Shown: one piece after another, positions 1 to 10,406 of the stretch | Layout of the letters: each line of letters opens with the position of its first letter | Numbering within the stretch: the stretch's first letter is position 1 | Made by a program: the position numbers and the translations under genes | DNA from: Roseomonas nitratireducens | Lineage (GTDB): Bacteria; Pseudomonadota; Alphaproteobacteria; Acetobacterales; Acetobacteraceae | DNA: 64,000 nt | Assembly: GCF_017813355.1 (NCBI RefSeq) | Contig: NZ_JAGIYZ010000001.1 | Span: forward strand, 434,001-498,000 | Direction: 5' to 3' | The notes under the pieces: generated by a model | The model's input: only the letters and a program-made list of their open reading frames with translations | What the model was told of the DNA's origin: nothing | Databases searched by the model: none

Positions 1-1218
1 CATGCGGAACTGCGCGCGGGGAACATCACCCAGGGGCAGTGGAAGGACATGGAAGGCGGCATTGCCCGGTCCTTCGGCACCTGCATGACCGCCGGCACGG
101 CGGCGACGATGATGCTGGCAGTGGAAGCGCTCGGCTTCACCCTGCCCGGCGCGTCCAGCATACCCGCCGCCGATTCCGCCCATCCGCGCATGGCGACCGA
201 GTCCGGGCGACGGATCGTCGAGATGGTGTGGGAGGACGCGACGCCGCGATCGCTCATCACCGAGGGCAGCGTAGACAATGCCGTCACGGCGGCGATGGCC
301 TTCGGCGGGTCGACCAACGCCATCCCGCATCTGATCGCGATGGCGCGGCGCGCGGGCGTGATGCTGGACCTCGAGCGCTTCGACGCGCTGTCGCGCCGCG
401 TGCCGCTGGTCGCCAACCTCCGCCCCAATGCCGGCGAATACCTGATGGAGGATTTCTTCTATGCCGGCGGCGCGCGGGCGTTCCTCAACCGCATCCGGGA
501 CTATCTCGACCTCACGGCGCGCACCGTCACGGGGCGCACGATCGGGGAGAACATCGAAGGCGCGGAGGTGTTCGAGGACAGCGTGATCCTGCCGCTCGAC
601 AAGCCCCTGCAGGCCGAAGGCGGGCTCGCGGTGCTGAAGGGCTCGCTCGCGCCGAACGGCGCGGTCATCAAGACCAGCGCCTCGGAGCCGCGGCTTCTCC
701 AGCACACCGGGCCGGCCGTGGTGTTCGAGGATTACGCCGACCTCAAGAAGCGGCTCGACGACCCGGACCTGCCGGTGACGGCGGACAGCGTGCTGGTGCT
801 GCGCCAGGCCGGGCCGCAGGGCGGGCCCGGCATGCCGGAATGGGGCATGCTGCCGCTCCCGCAGAAGCTGCTGAAGCAGGGCGTGCGCGACATGGTGCGG
901 ATTTCCGATGCGCGCATGTCCGGCACCTCCTACGGCACCTGCGTGCTGCACGTGGCCCCGGAATCCCATGTCGGCGGGCCGCTCGCCCTGGTGCGGGCCG
1001 GGGACATGATCCGGCTCGACGTCGCGAACCGCCGGCTCGACCTGCTGGTGGACGAGGCCGAGATGGCCCGCCGCCGCGCCGCCTGGACGCCGCCCGCGCG
1101 GCGTTACGCGCGCGGTTGGACCTCGCTCTATCTCGACACCGTCACCCAGGCGGACGAGGGTTGCGACATGCGCTTCCTGGAAGGGACGCAGCCCACGCCG
1201 GAGCCGGATATCTACTGA
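1..1218 (+). CDS. IlvD/Edd-family sugar-acid dehydratase (5' end cut by window)
   Basis: This is the C-terminal 405 residues of a dihydroxyacid/aldonic-acid dehydratase; the reading frame is open from base 1, so the start lies outside the window. FGTCMTAGTA near residue 24 of the fragment holds the third [2Fe-2S]-ligand cysteine of the family. ISDARMSGTSYGT near residue 301 carries the catalytic serine. The SYGT ending resembles L-arabinonate/pentonate dehydratases more than branched-chain IlvD, so a 2-keto-3-deoxy-aldonate product is likely. The exact substrate cannot be read from the sequence. The stop overlaps the start of the amidase gene (TGATG), which indicates coupled expression. Confidence 0.85.
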   Translation, partial: HAELRAGNITQGQWKDMEGGIARSFGTCMTAGTAATMMLAVEALGFTLPGASSIPAADSAHPRMATESGRRIVEMVWEDATPRSLITEGSVDNAVTAAMAFGGSTNAIPHLIAMARRAGVMLDLERFDALSRRVPLVANLRPNAGEYLMEDFFYAGGARAFLNRIRDYLDLTARTVTGRTIGENIEGAEVFEDSVILPLDKPLQAEGGLAVLKGSLAPNGAVIKTSASEPRLLQHTGPAVVFEDYADLKKRLDDPDLPVTADSVLVLRQAGPQGGPGMPEWGMLPLPQKLLKQGVRDMVRISDARMSGTSYGTCVLHVAPESHVGGPLALVRAGDMIRLDVANRRLDLLVDEAEMARRRAAWTPPARRYARGWTSLYLDTVTQADEGCDMRFLEGTQPTPEPDIY

Positions 1219-2567
1219 TGCCACGCACGCTGACCGACGCCGCCGCGGCCCTCGCCGCCGGCACCACCACCGCCGCCGCGCTGACCGAGGCGGCACTCGC
1301 CCGCATCGCCGACCCCGCGGGCGAAGGCGCGCGCGCCTTCATCACCGTGCATGCGGACAGCGCGCGCGCCTCGGCCGCCGCGATGGACGCGCTGCGCGCC
1401 GCCGGCCGCGCGCCCTCGGCCTATGCCGGCATCCCGATCAGCGTGAAGGACCTCTATGACGAGGCCGGCTTCACGACGGCGTCCGGTTCGGTCGCCCTGA
1501 AGGGCGCACCGGTGGCGCAGCGCAGCGCGCCCACGGTGCAGCGGCTGCTGCGCGCGGGCTTCGTCATCCTCGGCCGCACCAACCAGGTGGAATTCGCCTT
1601 CTCCGGCCTTGGCGTGAACCCGCATTTCGGCACGCCGAAAAGCCCCTGGGACCGCGCGACGGGGCGGCTGCCGGGCGGGTCTTCCTCGGGCGCCGGGGTC
1701 GCGGTGGCGGATGGGATGGGCTTCGCGGCCCTCGGCACCGACACGGGCGGGTCCTGCCGCATCCCGGCCGCGCTCTGCGGCGTGGTGGGCTGGAAGCCGA
1801 CCGCGAAGCGCGTGCCGATCGAGGGCATCCTGCCGCTCGCACCTTCGCTCGATTCCGCCGGGCCGCTCGCCCGCAGCGTGGCCGATTGCGCCATCGTGGA
1901 CGCGATCATGGCGGGGGAGGAGGATCCGGTCGCCCCCGCGCCGCTGCCGCTGAAGGGCCTGCGGCTTGGCCTGCCGCGCGGCACCTTCCTGACCGACGGG
2001 ATGGACGGCACGGTCGCGGCGGTGTTCGGTCGCAGCCTCACGCGGCTTTCGGCCGCGGGCGCGCAGATCATCGAGTTCGACCTGCCGGAGCTCACCGAGA
2101 TCCCGGCGGTGAACGCGGCCGGCGGCTTCGCGGCGAGCGAGGCCTGGTCCTGGCATCGCTGGCTGATCGCGGCGAAGGCCGACACCTACGACCCACGCAT
2201 CCTCAAGCGCATCCAGCGCGGCGAACGCATGACCGCCGCCGACTATGTGGAACTGGTCCAGGCGCGCGCCCGCATCATCGCCGCCGCGGCCGGCCGCACC
2301 GACCCCTTCGACGCGGTGGTCTGCCCGACCTGCCCCATCGTCCCGCCCGCCATCGCCGAGGTGGAGGACGAGGCGGCGTACAACCGCATCAACATGGCGC
2401 TGCTGCGCAACACCAGCGTCGGCAACTTCCTCGACCGCTGCTCGATCAGCATCCCCTGCCAGGCGGAAGGGGAAGCGCCGGTCGGACTGATGCTGACCGG
2501 CGCGCACATGGCCGATGCGCACCTGTTCCGCGTGGCGGCGGCGGTGGAGGCGGCGCTGGCGGGGTGA
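1218..2567 (+). CDS. Amidase-signature family hydrolase
   Basis: The 449-residue protein belongs to the amidase-signature family (GatA/AtzF-like), which hydrolyses amide bonds with a Ser-cisSer-Lys triad. All three elements are visible: Lys77 in ISVKDLYD, the glycine/serine stretch GGSSSG at 153-158 containing the cis-Ser, and the nucleophile Ser179 in TDTGGSCR. There is no signal peptide, so it is cytoplasmic. No gatB or gatC is adjacent and the length is ordinary for a stand-alone amidase, so a role in tRNA amidation is unlikely. The ATG overlaps the dehydratase stop by one base. The substrate is unknown. Confidence 0.85.
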   Translation: MPRTLTDAAAALAAGTTTAAALTEAALARIADPAGEGARAFITVHADSARASAAAMDALRAAGRAPSAYAGIPISVKDLYDEAGFTTASGSVALKGAPVAQRSAPTVQRLLRAGFVILGRTNQVEFAFSGLGVNPHFGTPKSPWDRATGRLPGGSSSGAGVAVADGMGFAALGTDTGGSCRIPAALCGVVGWKPTAKRVPIEGILPLAPSLDSAGPLARSVADCAIVDAIMAGEEDPVAPAPLPLKGLRLGLPRGTFLTDGMDGTVAAVFGRSLTRLSAAGAQIIEFDLPELTEIPAVNAAGGFAASEAWSWHRWLIAAKADTYDPRILKRIQRGERMTAADYVELVQARARIIAAAAGRTDPFDAVVCPTCPIVPPAIAEVEDEAAYNRINMALLRNTSVGNFLDRCSISIPCQAEGEAPVGLMLTGAHMADAHLFRVAAAVEAALAG

Positions 2568-3458
2568 TCACTCGCCCGGCAGCTTGATCCCCGTCATCGC
2601 CTGCCAGACGCGGATGACGAAGCCGTCATCCTTGCCGCCCTGGCCCATCGCCCGCGCCGCGGTGAACAATTGCTGCGCGGTCGAGGCCAGCGGCACGGGG
2701 AAGTTCAGCCCCCGCGCCATGTCGGCCACCAGGCCGAGATCCTTGACGAAGATGTCGACGGCGCTGCGCGGCGCGTCGTCGCCTTCCAGCACGCGGGCCA
2801 TGCGGTTCTCGAACATCCAGGAATTGCCCGCCGCGCTGGTGACCACGTCATAGAGCTGGCGCGGATCGGCGCCGGCGCGGATGCCGAGCGCCATCGCTTC
2901 CGCCGCCACCGCGATGTGCACGCCGGCGAGCAGCTGGTGCACCACCTTCACCGTCGCGCCGATCCCCGGTTCCTCGCCCAGGTTCCACACCTTCGCCGCG
3001 ACCGCGTCCAGCACCGGCGACGCCTTGCCGAAGGCGGCGGCGGAGCCGGAGGCCATCACCGTCATCGCGCCTTCCCGCGCCTTCACCGCCCCGCCGGAAA
3101 CCGGCGCGTCCAGGAACAGCAACTGCCGCTCGGCGGCCTTGTCCGCCAGCGCGCGCGCCGCGTCCGGGCCCATGGTGGCGGAACTGACGATGACCGCGCC
3201 GGGGGCGAGGCGCTCGGCCGCGCCGCCCTCTCCGAACAGCGCGGCCTCGGTCTGCTGGGCGTTGACCACCAGCACGACCAGCGCCTCCAGCCCCTGCGGC
3301 AGCTCGGCGGTGCGCGCGGCGACCTGGCCGCCGGCGGCGGCGAATTCCGCCCGCGCGGTGTCGCGCATGTCGCAGCCCGTCACCTCATGGCCCGCGCGCA
3401 GCAGGCTCAGCGCCGCGCCCATGCCCATGCTGCCGAGACCGATGACGCCGACCTTCAT
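2568..3458 (-). CDS. ltnD: L-threonate dehydrogenase-like (3-hydroxyisobutyrate dehydrogenase family)
   Basis: This 296-residue NAD(P)-dependent beta-hydroxyacid dehydrogenase begins with the Rossmann motif GVIGLGSMGMG. It has the substrate-site motif DAPVSGG near 117 and the catalytic-lysine region KVVHQLLAG near 168. AAGNSWMFENR in the C-terminal helical domain is typical of LtnD-type threonate dehydrogenases, which oxidise C4 sugar acids to 2-oxo acids. Position next to an aldonate dehydratase fits sugar-acid catabolism. The stop codon abuts that of the convergent amidase gene (TGATCA). Another hydroxyacid substrate is possible, so the LtnD label is a subfamily inference. Confidence 0.75.
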   Translation of the reverse strand: MKVGVIGLGSMGMGAALSLLRAGHEVTGCDMRDTARAEFAAAGGQVAARTAELPQGLEALVVLVVNAQQTEAALFGEGGAAERLAPGAVIVSSATMGPDAARALADKAAERQLLFLDAPVSGGAVKAREGAMTVMASGSAAAFGKASPVLDAVAAKVWNLGEEPGIGATVKVVHQLLAGVHIAVAAEAMALGIRAGADPRQLYDVVTSAAGNSWMFENRMARVLEGDDAPRSAVDIFVKDLGLVADMARGLNFPVPLASTAQQLFTAARAMGQGGKDDGFVIRVWQAMTGIKLPGE

Positions 3459-3510
3459 GCGGAAGCCCCCTGGAATGCGGCGGGCACGCTGGCCGCGCGC
3501 GCGCCGCGCG

Positions 3511-3600
3511 TCAACGCGCGACCAGCATCCCGACCTGGATCACCGCCATCACGACCATCAGGACGAGCACGATCCGCTGCAGCACATGCATCGGCGGCAC
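3511..3600 (-). CDS. Possible 29-residue single-helix membrane peptide
   Basis: A short frame lies between marR and ltnD, with GTG at 3600 (or ATG at 3591) and TGA at 3511. It encodes about 29 residues that are almost wholly one hydrophobic helix (RIVLVLMVVMAVIQVGMLV) ending in Arg. It starts 6 bases after the marR stop, so it could be translated as the next cistron. I do not recognise a family. The case rests on length, hydrophobicity and position only; chance occurrence in G+C-rich DNA is a real alternative. Confidence 0.3.
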   Translation of the reverse strand: MPPMHVLQRIVLVLMVVMAVIQVGMLVAR

Positions 3601-3605
3601 GAAGG

Positions 3606-4058
3606 TCAGCGCCCCCGCCGCTTGCTGCCCTGCCGCGCGATCAGCGCGCGCAGCAGGTCCTTGATCGCCGCCGCGTCCGGGTGGCGCGACAGCACCTCGG
3701 CCTCATGCGCCCGGGCGGCGACGAGCAGGTCGCCCAGCATCGATTCGCCCTTGGGCGCGAGATGCACGCGCACCAGGCGCCGGTCGCGCGCATCCTGCTG
3801 GCGCTTCACCACGCCGTCGCGCTCCATCCGGTCGAGCACCTTGGTCATGGTCGGCTGCTGCAGCAGGCAGGCCTCGGCCAGCGCGGTCACCGTCTCCGGC
3901 CCGCCGGACAGCGTCGCCAGCACGCGCCAGACCGGCACCGAGACGCCGCGCGCGCGCAATCGGTCGTGGAATTCCGAGGAGACGACGAAGGAAGCGCGCG
4001 CGAGCAGCGACAGCAGGTAGTCATCGACGAAGCGCGGCGCGGCGTTCTGCGAGTCCAT
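3606..4058 (-). CDS. MarR-family transcriptional regulator
   Basis: The 150-residue protein has the MarR winged-helix layout: an N-terminal dimerisation helix, a helix-turn-helix around 50-80 with the recognition helix near QQPTMTKVLDRM, and a basic wing around DARDRRLVRV. MarR proteins usually repress neighbouring genes and lose DNA affinity on binding small aromatic or acidic ligands. Here the likely targets are its own promoter and ltnD downstream. The 111-base upstream gap contains an imperfect inverted repeat at 4113-4137 that could be its operator. The ligand is not evident. Confidence 0.85.
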   Translation of the reverse strand: MDSQNAAPRFVDDYLLSLLARASFVVSSEFHDRLRARGVSVPVWRVLATLSGGPETVTALAEACLLQQPTMTKVLDRMERDGVVKRQQDARDRRLVRVHLAPKGESMLGDLLVAARAHEAEVLSRHPDAAAIKDLLRALIARQGSKRRGR

Positions 4059-4112
4059 GGCCTGCCACCCGACGAGTGAGTGGCCAGACTACCGAAGCCG
4101 TCACGCAAAAGT

Positions 4113-4137
4113 CTTGCATTACATGCATATGCGAAAG
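4113..4137. promoter_or_regulatory. Candidate MarR operator upstream of marR
   Basis: The arms CTTGCAT and ATGCGAAAG form an imperfect inverted repeat around a centre containing ATGCAT. This A+T-enriched patch stands out in the surrounding G+C-rich sequence and sits about 55-80 bases upstream of the marR start. MarR proteins typically bind such pseudo-palindromes at their own promoters. No binding evidence exists beyond position and symmetry. Confidence 0.4.
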
Positions 4138-4169
4138 CATCGATGTTGCGCATCAACCTCCTGGTTTGC

Positions 4170-5111
4170 TCACGCGCCTGGGAGGCGCCCTGCGGCGCGC
4201 CGCTGGTCGTAGGCGCGCGCGTGCAGCAGCGCGGCCTCGTGGATCTCCTCCGGCACGCCGGCGGCACGTGCGCGCTCGAGCATGAAGCCGAGGATGTGGT
4301 CCGCCTCCGTCCGCCCGCCGGCCTCGAGGTCGCGCAGCATCGAGGTGCTGTAGCCGGCCGTCGTGTCGGCGAAGACCGTGCGGAACTCGGACAGGAAGGC
4401 CTCCCGCATCGGATAGCCGGCCGCCGCGGCGATCGCCGCGTTGCGATCGAGCATCCGGTGCAGGAAGGGCGTGCCGCCGGCGCGCGCGATCTCGCCCACA
4501 TTGGCGCGCATCAGCACCGTGCCGATCGCGGCGGTGCACAGATGCACGATCTTCTCCCACATCCGCATCATCACGTCCGGCACCGCGGTGGCGACGACGC
4601 CCTTCGCGGGCGCGAAGGCGGCCTCGATCGTGCGCGCGCGGTCGGACATCCCGCCCTCGCGCTCGCCGAAGGTGATCCAGCGCCAGTCGTTGAACTGCCG
4701 CACCGTGCCGTCCGGGGCGAGCGAGGCCTGGATCTTCGCCAGCCCCCCCAGCACGCGCGCCGGCCCGAAGGCGGCGTCCAGCGCATCCAGATGCGACAGC
4801 CCGTTCAGCACCGGCAGGATCGCGGTGCGCGCATCGACCGCCGGGCGGATCGCCGCGATGGCGGCATCGAGGTCGTAGGCCTTGCAGGAGAGCAGGAGCA
4901 CGTCCCAGCCCGGCCGCGCTTCCTCCGCCGTGATGGCCGTGACGGCGCCGCGCCAGGCGCCGAAGGGGCTGTCGATGGACAGGCCGTCGCGCGCCAGCGC
5001 GTCGCGCCGCGCGGGCCGCACCAGGAAGGCGACCTCCGCCGAACCGGCCTCGACCAGCCTGCCGCCGAAATATCCGCCGAGCGCGCCCGCGCCCAGGACC
5101 AGCACGCGCAT
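4170..5111 (-). CDS. Ketopantoate reductase family protein (PanE/ApbA-like)
   Basis: This 313-residue NAD(P)H-dependent reductase starts with the nucleotide-binding motif VLGAGALGGYFGG at 4-16. It has the family motifs LLLSCKAYD near 72 (the position of the conserved lysine), PVLNGL near 99 and the C-terminal helical domain with WEKIVHLC near 185. PanE reduces 2-dehydropantoate to pantoate in coenzyme A synthesis. However, many paralogues of this size act on other 2-oxo acids, and the neighbours are catabolic. A non-pantothenate role is therefore as likely. It diverges from the exporter genes at 5212. Confidence 0.75.
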   Translation of the reverse strand: MRVLVLGAGALGGYFGGRLVEAGSAEVAFLVRPARRDALARDGLSIDSPFGAWRGAVTAITAEEARPGWDVLLLSCKAYDLDAAIAAIRPAVDARTAILPVLNGLSHLDALDAAFGPARVLGGLAKIQASLAPDGTVRQFNDWRWITFGEREGGMSDRARTIEAAFAPAKGVVATAVPDVMMRMWEKIVHLCTAAIGTVLMRANVGEIARAGGTPFLHRMLDRNAAIAAAAGYPMREAFLSEFRTVFADTTAGYSTSMLRDLEAGGRTEADHILGFMLERARAAGVPEEIHEAALLHARAYDQRRAAGRLPGA

Positions 5112-5211
5112 GGGCGTCTTCCTCCAGGATCGGCCGGCAGGCTACCGGCCCGTCCCGCTTCGTGAAAGTCGGACACATGCGCGTTGCAGGGAAAGCGCTA
5201 GACTGTTCCCC

Positions 5212-6830
5212 ATGCGCAAGACCCTCGTCGCGACGGGCCTTATTGCCGTGCTCGCCGCCGGGTGGTGGTGGGCGGGCATGCCGGGGCTGCCCAATGCCGC
5301 CAATGGCGCCGACGGCGCCCTGCCGCGCCTGCGCACCGCGCAGGCCGATCGCGGCGCCATCACCGCCGTCGTCGCCGCGACGGGCACGGTGAACCCCGTC
5401 ACGCTCGTGCAGGTGGGCAGCCAGCTGTCCGGGCAGATCCGCGAATTGTTCGCCGACTTCAACACCCGCGTCGCGGCGGACCAGCCGATCGCGCGGCTGG
5501 ACACCGCGACCATCGAGGCCCGCCGCGCCGCGGCCGAGGCCGATGTCCACGCCGCCGCCGCGCAGGTCGCCGTCGCCCGCGCCCAGGCCGAACGCGCCCG
5601 CGCCGACGAAGCGCAATCGGCCGCGCAGATCGAGGCCGCGCGCGCCGCCGTGCTCGGCGTCGAGGCCAGCGTGCGCGACGCGGAAGGCGAAGCGGCGCGC
5701 ACCGCCGAACTGCGCGCCCGCGGCGTCGGCGCCGAACGCGACGCGCTGCGCGCCGCCTTCGCCGCCGAGCGCAGCCGCGCCGCCGTCGCCCAGGCCCGCG
5801 CCGACCTGCTGCGCGCCGAGGCCGCAGCCATGTCCGCCGCCGCGGCCGCGCGCACCGCGCTCGCGCAGGTCGACGCCGCCGACGCGGCGCGGGAACAGAA
5901 GGACGCGATCCTGCGCCAGGTGGAGGTCGACCTGCGCAACGCCACCATCCGCTCGCCGATCGACGGCGTCGTCGTCTCCCGCAACATCGACATCGGCCAG
6001 ACCGTCGCCGCGTCCTTCCAGGCGCCGGTGCTGTTCCAGATCGCCGCGAGCCTCGAGGAGATGGAAGTGCACGCCACGGTGGACGAAGCCGATATCGGCC
6101 GCGTGCGCCAGGGCCAGGACGTGACCTTCACCGTCGCCGCCTTCCCGTCGGAGACGCTGCGCGGGCGGGTGAAGGACATCCGCCTCGCCGCGACCACGGT
6201 GCAGAACGTGGTCACCTACACCGTCGTCATCGCGGCACCCAACGCGGCGGGCCGGCTGCTGCCGGGGATGACGGCGACGCTGCGCATCATCACCGAGGAA
6301 CGGCCCCAGGCGCTGCGCGTGCCCAACGCGGCGCTGCGCTGGCGCCCGCCCGGCGCCGCGGCCGGCGGCGCCGGCGGCGGGGAACAGGCCGCGCCGGGCC
6401 AGGCGCAGCTCGACCAGGCGCTCGCCGCGCTCGGCGACCTGACGGCGGCGCAGCGCGCCGAGATCGAGGCGGCGCGCGCCGAGATGCGGCAACGCATGGC
6501 CGCCCTGCCGCAGGATGCCGATGCGCGGCGCCAGCAGGCGCAGGCGGCGCGGCAGCGGCTTGTCTCGCGCCTGAACGCGGTGCTGACGCCCGACCAGCGG
6601 GCACAGCTCGCCGCGATGCGCGGCGGCGCGCGCGCCTCCGGCCAGCCCGGCACGGTCTGGGTGCAGGATGGCGCCGGCGCGCCGCGCGCCGTGCCCGTGC
6701 GCACCGGCATCACCGATGGCAGCGTGACGGAGATCCTCGCCGGGGCGCTCGAACCGGGCGCGACCGTCGTGATCGGGCAGGAGCGCGCCGGCGCGGCGGC
6801 CGCCCCCGCCGCGGCGCGGCGGCTGTTCTG

Positions 6831-6831
<1 letters not shown>
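5212..6831 (+). CDS. MacA-like periplasmic adaptor with LTxxQ-rich insert
   Basis: The 539-residue membrane-fusion protein links an inner-membrane MacB exporter to an outer-membrane channel. An N-terminal signal anchor (about 3-20) is followed by half a lipoyl domain with VQVGSQLSGQI near 64, a long Ala/Arg-rich coiled-coil hairpin (about 105-245), the second lipoyl half with RSPIDGVVV near 247, and beta-barrel domains to about 375. Residues about 383-480 are an unusual insert containing LTAAQ and LTPDQ motifs like those of Spy/CpxP proteins. A TAGACT -10-like hexamer at 5199-5204 lies only seven bases before the ATG, so the mRNA may be nearly leaderless. The stop overlaps the ATPase start by one base. 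Confidence 0.88.
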
Positions 6832-8890
<2,059 letters not shown>

Positions 8891-8901
8891 GTCTTGGTTG
8901 A

Positions 8902-9299
8902 CCTCAGGCGCCGGCGCGCGCGTCCGCGCGCTTGGCTTGCGCGCCGTGGGCTGGTGCGCTGGGGGCGGCTGGCGGGTTGGGCGCGGTCGCGCTTCGCGCT
9001 CGCGGATCGAGGCCTGGCCTTGATCCGTTTTGCTGTGCCTCAGTCGCCGGCGCGCGCGTCCGCGCGCTTGGCTTGCGCGCCGGGGGCTGGCGTGCTGGGG
9101 GCGGCTGGCGGGTTGGGCGCGGTCGCGCTTCGCGCTCGCGGATCGAGGCTTGGCCTCGATCCGTTTTGCTGTGCCTCAGTCACCGGCGCGCGCGTCCGCG
9201 CGCTTGGTTTGCGCGCCGGGGGCTGGTGTGCTGGGGGCGGCTGACGGGCTGGGCGCGGTCGCGCTTCGCGCTCGCGGATCGAGGCTATGCCTCGATCCG
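8902..9299. repeat. Three tandem copies of a 136-bp structured intergenic repeat
   Basis: This gene-free stretch between macB and the convergent lipoprotein gene is filled by three head-to-tail units starting at 8902, 9038 and 9174 (136-base spacing), each opening with CCTCAG. Every unit contains three hairpins: GCGCGC-GTCC-GCGCGC, GCGC-TTC-GCGC, and GGATCGAGGC-NNN-GCCTCGATCC. Only the last loop varies freely (CTG, TTG, TAT). The same family recurs at 25750-26160. Short open frames in all registers look like shadows. A function as a terminator cluster, nucleoid site or structured RNA is undecided. Confidence 0.9.
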
Positions 9300-9313
9300 A
9301 AACGCGGGTGCGC

Positions 9314-10291
9314 CTACTCGGTGGGTGGCGTCGGGGTCGGCAGCGCGTCCGGGTCGCGGGGCAGGGCGAGGCCCGCGGGCCGGGGCGGCGCGCCGGGGGC
9401 GGCACCCGGTTCCGGCGGGAAGCCGCCGGCGTTCTGCACCACGGTGCGCACGCCGCCCGCGGCCTCCGTCGCCGCGGCATAGGCGACATCGCCCCAGAAG
9501 CGCTCCAGCACCCCGGCGGGCACCTCGTTCAACTGCAGCACGCGGCCCAGATCCTCCCCGTCGCGGCGGGACACCGTCCACAGGATCTCGATCCGCTGCG
9601 TGCGCGTCCGGGGCTGGTTCACCACATCCACCTGGCCGGTGACGGCGAAGCGCGCGCCCTCCGTCACGTCCTGCACCAGCATGCCCTGCTGGGCGAGCGC
9701 CTCGCGCAGCCGCACCGTCAGCGCGCGGTTGCCGTCGCCCGGCGCGCCGCGCACCTCGGGCACGAAGATGCGCGGCGGGCCGGCGACGGACAGCGCGGCG
9801 GGGTCGGAGGATTTGCGCGCGGCCTCCGCCCGCAGCAGCAGCTGCGCCACGCGCGGCGCGGCATCCCGCGCGGCGGCGCGCAGCGTGTCGGCGCTCGCCA
9901 CCGACCAGTCGCGCGCGGGGATGAGCGCGCCCTCGGCCGCGCCCTGCGCCTGGCCGTCCGGGTCGGTCAGGCGGTAGCGCGGCACCACGCTGTTGCCCTG
10001 CAGCGATGCCTCGACCGTCAGCCGCCAGTCGAGCGGCAGCGGCGCGGTCGCGGCCGCCGGCACCTCGTTCGCGAGCAGCGTCTCGGACAGCGCCTCGGCG
10101 AAGGCCGCCGCGCGCGCGGCGGGCAGCAGCGCGCCGGCCGGTTCGGGAATGGCCAGCCGGTAGGCCGGCGGCGCCGTCAGCGCGCCGGCCATGCCGCCGG
10201 GATTGCCGCGGAAGGGCTGCGGCAGGTCGCCGCAGGCGGCCAGCGCCAGCAGCGCGGCGACCGCGAAGACGCGGCGGGTGAGGGCGCGCAT
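9314..10291 (-). CDS. Uncharacterised lipoprotein
   Basis: The 325-residue protein begins with a lipoprotein signal: basic MRALTRR, a hydrophobic stretch, and the lipobox LAAC with Cys near 20. It should be lipidated by Lgt, which is encoded nearby. The mature part is about 300 residues of mixed alpha/beta character with a Pro-rich tail (PTPTPPTE). I see no known catalytic motif or named family. It begins three bases after the stop of a 23-codon hydrophobic ORF. Together with pgeF and the midA-like gene it forms a minus-strand cluster. Confidence 0.75.
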   Translation of the reverse strand: MRALTRRVFAVAALLALAACGDLPQPFRGNPGGMAGALTAPPAYRLAIPEPAGALLPAARAAAFAEALSETLLANEVPAAATAPLPLDWRLTVEASLQGNSVVPRYRLTDPDGQAQGAAEGALIPARDWSVASADTLRAAARDAAPRVAQLLLRAEAARKSSDPAALSVAGPPRIFVPEVRGAPGDGNRALTVRLREALAQQGMLVQDVTEGARFAVTGQVDVVNQPRTRTQRIEILWTVSRRDGEDLGRVLQLNEVPAGVLERFWGDVAYAAATEAAGGVRTVVQNAGGFPPEPGAAPGAPPRPAGLALPRDPDALPTPTPPTE

Positions 10292-10293
10292 GC

Positions 10294-10365
10294 TCAGACC
10301 ATCGCCGCGCAGGTGACGAGGAAGGTGAGCAGCGTCAGCAGGCCGAGCATCATCAGGTAGGGCAT
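10294..10365 (-). CDS. Possible 23-residue membrane peptide
   Basis: An ATG at 10365 opens a 23-codon frame that ends three bases before the lipoprotein gene. The product (MPYLMMLGLLTLLTFLVTCA...) is one hydrophobic helix with no charged residues. Its tight position between pgeF and the lipoprotein gene suggests translational coupling to the latter. No family is recognised and the ribosome-binding site is weak, so it may be only a leader peptide or a chance frame. Confidence 0.35.
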   Translation of the reverse strand: MPYLMMLGLLTLLTFLVTCAAMV

Positions 10366-10406
10366 GTCCACTTGTGTGGCGCGGCGGGCGGCCGGCGCAA
10401 GGGTGT

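Noticed and set aside
39-1217. Extension of the amidase frame upstream to position 39
   Set aside because: The upstream part is the shifted shadow of the dehydratase gene. The amidase family begins at the ATG at 1218, which overlaps the dehydratase stop.
2670-4079. A 469-codon plus-strand frame antisense to ltnD and marR
   Set aside because: His/Arg/Gly-rich composition typical of an antisense shadow, with no ribosome-binding site. It covers two well-supported genes.
8902-9299. Open frames through the structured repeats (for example 8932-9642) as a repeat protein
   Set aside because: The unit is 136 bases here, not a multiple of three, so the protein repeat would change frame in each unit. 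Conservation follows hairpin stems rather than codons.
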